This document shows positions 57,630 through 64,000 of a stretch of DNA of 64,000 nucleotides, piece by piece (positions within the stretch are counted from its first letter, which is position 1; each line of letters opens with the position of its first letter). The DNA comes from Adiantum capillus-veneris (lineage: Eukaryota; Streptophyta; Polypodiopsida; Polypodiales; Pteridaceae). Position numbers and translations under genes: made by a program. Location of the stretch: the NCBI GenBank assembly GCA_014529385.2, contig CM043957.1, positions 64,664,003 to 64,728,002 of the forward strand. The letters run 5' to 3'. The notes beneath the pieces are model-generated. The model did not search any database. It was given only the letters and a program-made list of their open reading frames with translations, and was not told the DNA's origin.

Positions 57630-58790
57630 GAGCACCATCCCTGATACATTCAATGACTTCATGTATGAGGAAACGATGTTGCCGACGTTGATGCCAACAT
57701 TATTATCATTGAGATGCCAGCTCTCTTGCGCGATGAGTCCATATCAACATCTTGCGTAGAGCCAAATGCCTTCAAATGCCTATAGATGATTGAGAGGCCC
57801 TTGCTTCGCGTCTGCAGAAAATAGATGGCATTCCTTCCCCTACTTTCTCAAGCGCACCCCACTTGGCATACAAATTTTGACCAAGACAATCCTAAGGGAC
57901 AACATTTTTTTTCAACAAACTTTGACTGAATTTTTGTAACCATATCAACATCTTGCGCAGAGCCAAATGCCTTCAAGATGCACGCATAGGTGAGCACCAT
58001 CCCTGATACATTCAATGACTTCATGTATGAGGAAACGATGTTGCTGACGTTGATGCCAACATTATTATCATTGAGATGCCAGCTCTCTTGCGATGAGTCC
58101 ATATCAACATCTTGCGTAGAGACAAATGCCTTCAAGATGCATGCATAGGTGAGCACCATCCCTGATACATTCAATGACTTCATGTATGAGGAAACGATGT
58201 TGCCGACGTTGATGCCAACATTATTATCATTGAGATGCCAGCTCTCTTGCGCGATGAGTCCATATCAACATCTTGCGTAGAGCCAAATGCCTTCAAATGC
58301 CTATAGATGATTGAGAGGCCCTTGCTTCGCGTCTGCAGAAAATAGATGGCATTCCTTCCCCTACTTTCTCAAGCGCACCCCACTTGGCATACAAATTTTG
58401 ACCAAGACAATCCTAAGGGACAACATTTTTTTTCAACAAACTTTGACTGAATTTTTGTAACCATATCAACATCTTGCGCAGAGCCAAATGCCTTCAAGAT
58501 GCACGCATAGGTGAGCACCATCCCTGATACATTCAATGACTTCATGTATGAGGAAACGATGTTGCTGACGTTGATGCCAACATCATTATCATTGAGATGC
58601 CAGCTCTCTTGCGATGAGTCCATATCAACATCTTGCGTAGAGACAAATGCCTTCAAGATGCATGCATAGGTGAGCACCATCCCTGATACATTCAATGACT
58701 TCATGTATGAGGAAACGATGTTGCCGACGTTGATGCCAACATTATTATCATTGAGATGCCGGGACATGAGCACTGCTCTCTGAGTCTATT
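57630..58790 (-). repeat. Tandem duplication of about 520 bp derived from PPR sequence
   Basis: A module with GAGCACCATCCCTGATACAT followed by GATGTTGCCGACGTTGATGC recurs at about 57632, 57993, 58152, 58515 and 58673. The larger unit of about 521 bp (57632-58151) is repeated almost base for base at 58152-58672, followed by a partial third unit. The minus strand encodes PPR-like MVLTYACILKAF..AQDVDM segments twice per unit, and stays open at 57848-58183 and 58369-58773. High identity means recent duplication. Confidence 0.88.
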
Positions 58791-58794
58791 TGGA

Positions 58795-59190
58795 GTTGTC
58801 AAACAAACACAGTAGTACCTAATGGAGGCACAGGTGACAGGTGCACAAGCATTTCCATAATGTTTCAAATTTCAAACAATTCAATTTTTAACGACCCTAC
58901 ACGTGACGGATTACTCTTGTGAGCAGCTGACGATAGCGGGTTTTGGGGGGTTCGACCAAGAACTCCTAACCCCCTCTGGCGTCAGGGCTTTCTTAGTAAT
59001 GTGAGAGGAGTAGAATATGGGGTAGTAGTGGTGAAGGATATAAGTTGTGTGTGTGCATTTATTATAGTTAAGCCGCACAATAAGGGTGGAAGCCATCACA
59101 AGAGGCGAGGGAGAATTTAGTATTTGAAGGGGGGGACGTGGGGCAACTTCGAAGAAAAGTATTTATCGTGCCCTCAACACGAGGCATGCC
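58795..59190. other. Region upstream of the secreted-peptide gene
   Basis: No gene or known repeat seen. It would contain the promoter of the downstream gene. Confidence 0.4.
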
Positions 59191-59198
59191 CTGTACAA

Positions 59199-59205
59199 TA
59201 TAAAA
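59199..59205 (+). promoter_or_regulatory. TATA box of the small secreted-peptide gene
   Basis: TATAAAA 110 bp upstream of ATG 59315, a spacing that would give a 5' UTR of about 80 bases. Confidence 0.5.
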
Positions 59206-59314
59206 CAGCTCCTTGCGCAAGAAGGCATGCGGAAGATTTTGAGCGGAGCGTTAACAAGTTCTGTTTGACTGCTGCGTTTTTAGTGATTAGAAGCTACAGT
59301 TGCTGCAAGTGATC

Positions 59315-59748
59315 ATGGCAATTGCTGCCAGGAATGCTATGAGCGAAAGGAGAGTGACGGCCCTGCTGCTGCTGATGCTGGCAGTCCCTTACATGATGAC
59401 GATTATGAGTGTGCGTGTGGAGGCCGCACGTCCGGGAATTACAGGTATATCTCTCCCTTCCCCCCTCACACACACACACACACACACACGCACGCACGCA
59501 CGCACGCTGCCTCTTGCACACGCAGGACCATACTTGATCAATAAGTTTGTAATTTGGCCTTCGGTGTACATGCTGCAGATATTGATGCGAAATTAGTTGA
59601 TCATGTGAGGAAGGCATTAGCGCGGCCGGACTACATCTGTGCTGATGAGTGCACGCAGAGGCTGGAGGGGCAGCAAGAGTTCGTGCTGGACGACACCTCC
59701 TCGCCCAAATCACCACCCATGCAAGCTGCAGCCGGCCATCCTAATTAA
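59315..59748 (+). CDS. Small predicted secreted peptide, two exons (99 aa), family unknown
   Basis: Model: exons 59315-59444 and 59579-59748, intron of 134 bp with ACAG|GTATAT donor and CTGCAG|AT acceptor (phase 1), giving 99 codons and TAA 59746-59748. Residues 14-37 form a hydrophobic signal-peptide core (ALLLLMLAVPYMMTIMSV) after a short basic start, ending near VEAA. The mature part is about 60 residues, has two Cys in ICADEC, a charged middle, and a Pro-rich C-terminus (SPKSPPMQAAAGHPN). The layout is that of plant prepropeptides, but the C-terminal motif is not a clear CLE, CEP, IDA or PIP signature. The intron carries a (CA)n run. It is the only gene here with clean exons, splice sites and a TATA box. 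Confidence 0.6.
59465..59508. repeat. (CA)n/(CGCA)n microsatellite in the peptide-gene intron
   Basis: CACA run followed by CGCACGCACGCACGC. It lies within the predicted intron. Confidence 0.85.
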
Positions 59749-60300
59749 CCATTTCCATTGACATTTTGCCTAGAAGCACGTTCTTACGGCTTTTTCCCAA
59801 TGTTTTACTTTTCTAATCTAACTATATTGCCCCTCAGACAAGTTATAGCCTTTTCATGAATCGGATGACAAGATAATCGTTTCTTTTCAAGAATCGGATG
59901 ATTTATTTTGTTATCTTCTCAATTGGTTGCCCTCTTGCTTCCCTACTTTGTCTTTTTCTGGTTTGCGCAAAGCTTACAGTGAGTACACATACACATTTCT
60001 CGTAACTCCTAATACATGCAATGTGAACCTGATATTAGTTAGTTTTAGTGCTTTGTAAAGGCTTAGATGTAAAACTGGTTATCTTGGAAAGCTCCAGAAG
60101 TTATGCTGGGGGTAGGGCATCATGCCCAACATATCAACTTGCGAATCTTTGAATCAAGTGCAGATAGTGTGTTGCTAGTCTCACAAATTCTGAGTTTCAC
60201 TAGCCATGGAGTAGATGGAGTGTTGCTAGGCTCATGCGAAGGATCAAGAACACGCACTAGAGAGCACTAGTTGGTGCCCTAATGGACGACAACTCAAGTG
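59749..60300. other. 3' flank of the peptide gene
   Basis: T-rich sequence that could hold the 3' UTR; there is a short near-repeat of AGAATCGGATGA at about 59850-59900. No gene. Confidence 0.35.
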
Positions 60301-60306
60301 CATTTC

Positions 60307-60398
60307 TCTACCATACCATTTATCAATAGCGCAGCTAACAACATACTGCTCTACCATATTATTTATCAATAGTGCAGTTAACAACATATTGCTCTAGT
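60307..60398. repeat. Tandem duplication of about 43 bp
   Basis: CTCTACCATACCATTTATCA at about 60307 is followed by a diverged copy CTCTACCATATTATTTATCA at about 60351, both ending in TTAACAACATA(C/T)TG. No coding potential. Confidence 0.8.
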
Positions 60399-60399
60399 G

Positions 60400-61550
60400 T
60401 CCTAGTTTCTTTGGCTCTAGCCAAATATTCTTGATGAAGCCCAGAGTGTTACCATTGTTACACATGTGTGAGAGAGGCTAGCTATCAGGGGGTTCACCTT
60501 GTGTAATCCATGTGTATCACGTGCATTCAAAGGGTATTAAGGAAACCCCTCTGTTAACATTTTTGCCCTAATTTATATACCCCTCGCGTGACTTTTTTGG
60601 TTAGTAAATATATCCCTCCAATCAATTTAAAATCTAAATGTCTTTAATTTTTTACTCTCTCCTGTACATTTTATTGCCAATCAAGTCAAATATCACTTAC
60701 AAGAAGCTAGCTATTTTTTCAAAAGTATCATATAGAGTGCGTATGAGGAATGATGCACTCCAAAAATGCACTTACCTTTCCAATATGTCCTAGCACACTT
60801 GCTATGCACTAACATACATCATGTCAGTAGAGACCCGACCAAGGCATGGAAACACATAGGCATGTCAGGCACTATGCACCCTCAACACTCATGCATATCC
60901 TCCCCTCTAAGCCTCTAGATAATCTACGGGCCCACGTAGGTTTGCTCCACTCCAACTCCAATATGCCCACTCAAGAGCTAGAAAGGCATCTAGAAGTCGC
61001 TGCTAACATCACTAATTGCTTGAGTCTCAGCTAATTGATGATTGATCGTGATTAGAGCAAATCAGCCCCTACCTAGACTAATCATGCAAATGGCGTATCA
61101 ATGCATAGAGCTCGACAAGGGAAACTCCTAGACGCAACCCATAAGCGAGATAACTTGGTCTACGCGTCGTAGCAAGCGATAAATGTTGTAGGCAGCGCAA
61201 AATCGACCAACCAAAAAGAAGAATTCTTACCATAGAAAGAGAGAGCTCGAGACCAGCAACCAAATGCAGTTGTCGGTTTTGCAACACTATGAAAATCTCC
61301 CAAGTGTTTATCGCGCTCTTTTATCGCATTTTGCAGAGAGAAGGTGCAAATTCAACTAGAGAAACAAGAGAGAGGAGTGGGGTTTTTTTTTGTGTTTAAT
61401 ATTTTACCGTGACTATTTCCGCTATTATTACCGCGTATAATACCGCTGTTATTACTGCGTATATTACCGTTGTTATATCCAACAACCATTTAGCGCCTAA
61501 ACTTTCAAATTCTGGCTTAACCCCTCTCCCCTTGAACTTTCAAATTCTTG
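60400..61550. other. Unassigned sequence
   Basis: No supportable gene. A short ATTACCGCG/TATTACCG-type repeat occurs at about 61414-61476. Confidence 0.35.
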
Positions 61551-61555
61551 CTAAC

Positions 61556-61639
61556 CTCCCCCCCCCCCCCCCAAATTTTGGTGTTTCGACCTCTCAATAA
61601 AAATTAAAGAATATTGTATATAATTTTCAAATTTTAAAA

Positions 61640-61685
<46 letters not shown>

Positions 61686-61690
61686 AAGGA
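61556..61690. repeat. Homopolymer and GA microsatellite cluster
   Basis: C run (61556-61572), then (GA)n at 61643-61675 ending in a G run (61676-61685). Confidence 0.9.
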
Positions 61691-61849
61691 GGCGGGGGAT
61701 ATAAGATTACACGTGGTTACAACCAAAAAATTACTGTCAATTGATTAACATAATTGAGCATATTCTCAAATCTAAAGAGAGGAAGAGGGGGGAGAGAGAG
61801 ATGAATGGATTACACGTCCAAAAAACTTCATAACTGCAAAATGTTTATG

Positions 61850-63360
61850 AATAATCTTCCAAAAGATCTCTACATGAAGCATCATTCAATTCTAAGCCCA
61901 TGGCTCCTAAATCAATAAAGAGAGATACAAAATTGTCGTTTGTGGATGCATTGCCTTCATCATCTTCGAGTTCATCATCTTCATCATCATGACAATCACC
62001 CTCGCTAAGACTTGTTGCCGCCGGACTTGATTCATCGACCTCCCTCTCCTCTGTTTACACCTCATCCAAAATCGGAGGTGGAAGAGAGTCGAAGATAGTC
62101 TCCACTTCATTAATGGAAAAAATGATTCTCCCCCAAGGTGTTACGGGAATTAGGAACCAAAGTTTTGGTTGGTGGATTACTGGGATATAGATGACCTATA
62201 AAATAGAAGCTCAAAGTGAGTAACATTGGTATAACTAACGCTACAAGCAAATAATAATAAAAAAGGTACATATCACTCATCTGCTCACAATTGCGCGGTA
62301 AAACTAAATTGTCATACCTCCCTGTGTGATGCACACTAGAGTCCACCATGTAGAGGCCATTCTCATGTCATTTAGACACATTTGCAAACCACTTGCACTC
62401 AAAGATGCAGGCATGAAAGGTTCTAAATTTAACCTTTAGTATCCTTTCAATAGTTCCGCAGTACCTGGCTTCATCACCGTCTGTGTCAAAGTTGCCCATG
62501 ATGGCACAATCCATGGTGGTTCTACGCTCGTCAATGTGGCGCGTACGAAAGTGATGACCCTTTGATCACATAGAGTTAAAGGAAAGGCACTACAAAATAG
62601 AAAAGTATATTAATTTATCAAATACATATTAAAGATAATTTCAAGAAATAGCGTTACAATATAGTTTAGGTATATGAGGACTCTACATTTGGTACGGAGC
62701 CTCCTGCATACTCTCATTCTTTGCTGGTCATGTCTTCTCCGCGCGCTTTTGCCTCGGTCAATCTCTCATGAATCCACTCTGCACTAATGAGATCTGGGAA
62801 ACATGCAAGGTGTCTAGGCACTGGGGGTGACCTCCTTCCTCCATGTGCTTGTTTCCACGCTTCCCTCTCTTGCAAACACCTTGCCTTTGCCACTGTCCAC
62901 AAGTCCACCCACTTGGTCATAATCTTTGCATTGAGAATGCAAAAGTTATCGAGCACTCGCGATAGATTCATATCCATGTTAAGTAGTTTCCCCTTTCCAC
63001 TTGGCAAGTGTGAAGTCATCCTTGCATTTTCCTCGTCTGACCACATGCGAGGCATTGAAGGATTAACTTGTGCCAAATACTCTGATATGTAAACAAATGC
63101 CTCTTGAACGATCCACCCTTTGGTCATACATGCCTCTGGTTGAGATCGTAGCCGCACAAAATCTTTGAGAGTCTTTAAAAACCTCTCTAAGAAGAACATC
63201 CATCGTGCGTGCACTACTCCACATATAGCAATCTCCTCCACCATGTGAACCAAGAGGTGAATTTGACTAAGAAGGACCGATCGAGGAAATGCATCTTCAA
63301 TAGCACACACAGTTTCTTTTGCAAGTGTTTGAGCAGCAGTAGCTTTATATATCTTTCTGT
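61850..63360 (-). pseudogene. CACTA (En/Spm, TNP2-type) transposon protein relic
   Basis: In minus-strand order: DUF4218-like region in 62714-63310 (FPRSVLLSQIHLLVHMVEEI, GVVHARWMFFLERFLKTLKDFVR, PEACMTKGWIVQEAFVYISEYL), which is the block after the catalytic domain of TNP2-type proteins; a DUF4216-like region at about 62300-62580 (ERRTTMDCAIMGNFD, ERILKVKFRTF, FECKWF, then VDSSVHHTGRYDNL); and an acidic C-terminus near 61950-62010 (CHDDEDDELEDDEGN). Frames change between parts, by introns or decay. The catalytic transposase domain would lie to the right and is not visible; sequence above about 63360 looks non-coding. No CACTA terminal repeat found. Confidence 0.7.
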
Positions 63361-64000
63361 AGACGGCTCTTTAAGGCCTTGCGTTTGGTTTTTTAGGCAA
63401 GTGGAACCGCTTAATACAGCTAGGCCTTTACTCAATGGCTTGACCTTGCCAGAGTACCTCTTTAAGAGATTTTATTTGAAGAATGATCCTTACTTTTTAA
63501 CCCAGATATCAAAGTGAGATATATTTTTTTGAAAATTCGTTTCTTGGGCCCTTTGTGTAAAAAACCGGCCACTGAATTGGATGATTTATGTTACGCTTCC
63601 GATGTATGTCCTCCTTTTAAAAAAAAACCGGGTATGATTTATGCATCGCATAGTCAGTTGTAAAAAACGACAATATCTTGACCGCTATGTTTTAACGGAT
63701 AATGTGCTCTTCCTTGATAAAAACCTGTCCATTTTTATCCAAATAATACCACGTATATTTTTTAAGGGGCACCCCTTTTGCATAAATTCAAGGGCCAATT
63801 GTGAAAATATCACACAAAATTAAGATTTCAACAAAAGGGGGGATTTTTACATGTTTTCCCTAGAGCATTGATCCATGTGAGGGGTTATTACAAAAAAAAA
63901 AAGGCTTTTATTTAGCATACTCGATGTACTGCTTGGCATCTCCTTCTCCTTCTGCTTGTCATTCGTCTGCCAATGAAGTAGTTGCTTGTTGCTATGTTAA
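63361..64000. other. Unassigned sequence at right edge
   Basis: AT-rich, no supportable gene. It could be an intron or decayed part of the CACTA-type gene. Confidence 0.35.

Noticed and set aside
1-64000. tRNA or rRNA genes
   Set aside because: Only tRNA-complementary primer sites were seen; I found no cloverleaf-like sequence or rRNA segment by reading. A tRNAscan run would settle it.

Overview
This is a stretch of land-plant nuclear DNA that is mostly transposable elements, several nested inside each other, with almost no host genes. The plant assignment rests on four things: plant-type Ty1/copia (Tnt1/Tork-like) and Ty3/gypsy (chromovirus and Tat-like dual-RNase H) elements; initiator-Met-tRNA primer sites (TGGTATCAGAGC); a CACTA/En-Spm remnant with DUF4218 and DUF4216 regions; and many degenerate pentatricopeptide-repeat (PPR) fragments. 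The wording of the PPR relics (MYAKCGA, LTYACILKA..QDVDM, SWSALI.GY) is what I associate with fern or other seedless-plant PPR families. A fern is my best guess, but this is inference.

Layout. Bases 1-2570 hold the gag/protease half of an unusual Ty3/gypsy element (minus strand), followed by its probable LTR and a GAGCTTAAG-rich tract. A PPR relic lies at 3.9-4.2 kb. A Tork-like copia element fills 4.55-9.52 kb (minus), with a complete 801-bp 5' LTR and only 162 bp of the 3' LTR. From 9.5 to 16.8 kb there are a palindromic minisatellite, remnants of a transposase-like gene, and an open reading frame for an FCP1/NIF-like (HAD phosphatase fold) domain. That frame lies between two large hairpin-containing repeat arrays.

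Bases 16,815-38,580 are a three-level nest. A chromovirus (minus) has equal-length 1,594-bp LTRs and a perfect AGATA target duplication. It is split inside its reverse transcriptase by a Tat-like gypsy element (plus, 21,295-34,159) with about 2-kb LTRs and a 1,720-codon gag-pol frame. That element is itself split near the end of pol by an unclassified 2.6-2.7-kb insertion.

Bases 38.6-40.6 kb hold a 24-bp minisatellite and another transposase-like relic. At 41.3-44.3 kb lies a decayed gypsy element whose LTR has an inverted copy 0.8 kb away, giving a foldback. At 45.3-51.6 kb is a second copy (plus) of the unusual gypsy family. It is interrupted by a 1.39-kb TRIM-like element with 199/201-bp LTRs and a perfect AAGGT duplication, and it ends abruptly against a DUF4283-like relic. 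Bases 52-59 kb hold GA microsatellites and a 5-kb field of PPR relics, including recent tandem duplications of about 520 bp.

The only convincing host gene is a two-exon gene at 59,315-59,748 for a 99-residue predicted secreted peptide that I cannot assign to a family. The window ends in a CACTA-type relic (61.9-63.4 kb).

The strongest lead is the unusual gypsy family (1-2.6 kb and 45.3-51.6 kb). Its RT, RNase H and integrase regions resemble the Ty3/gypsy type I know from basidiomycete fungi rather than the usual plant clades. Both copies carry D-H-G at the protease active site, and the primer site fits plant tRNA-Trp. Horizontal transfer or an undescribed plant lineage are both possible.
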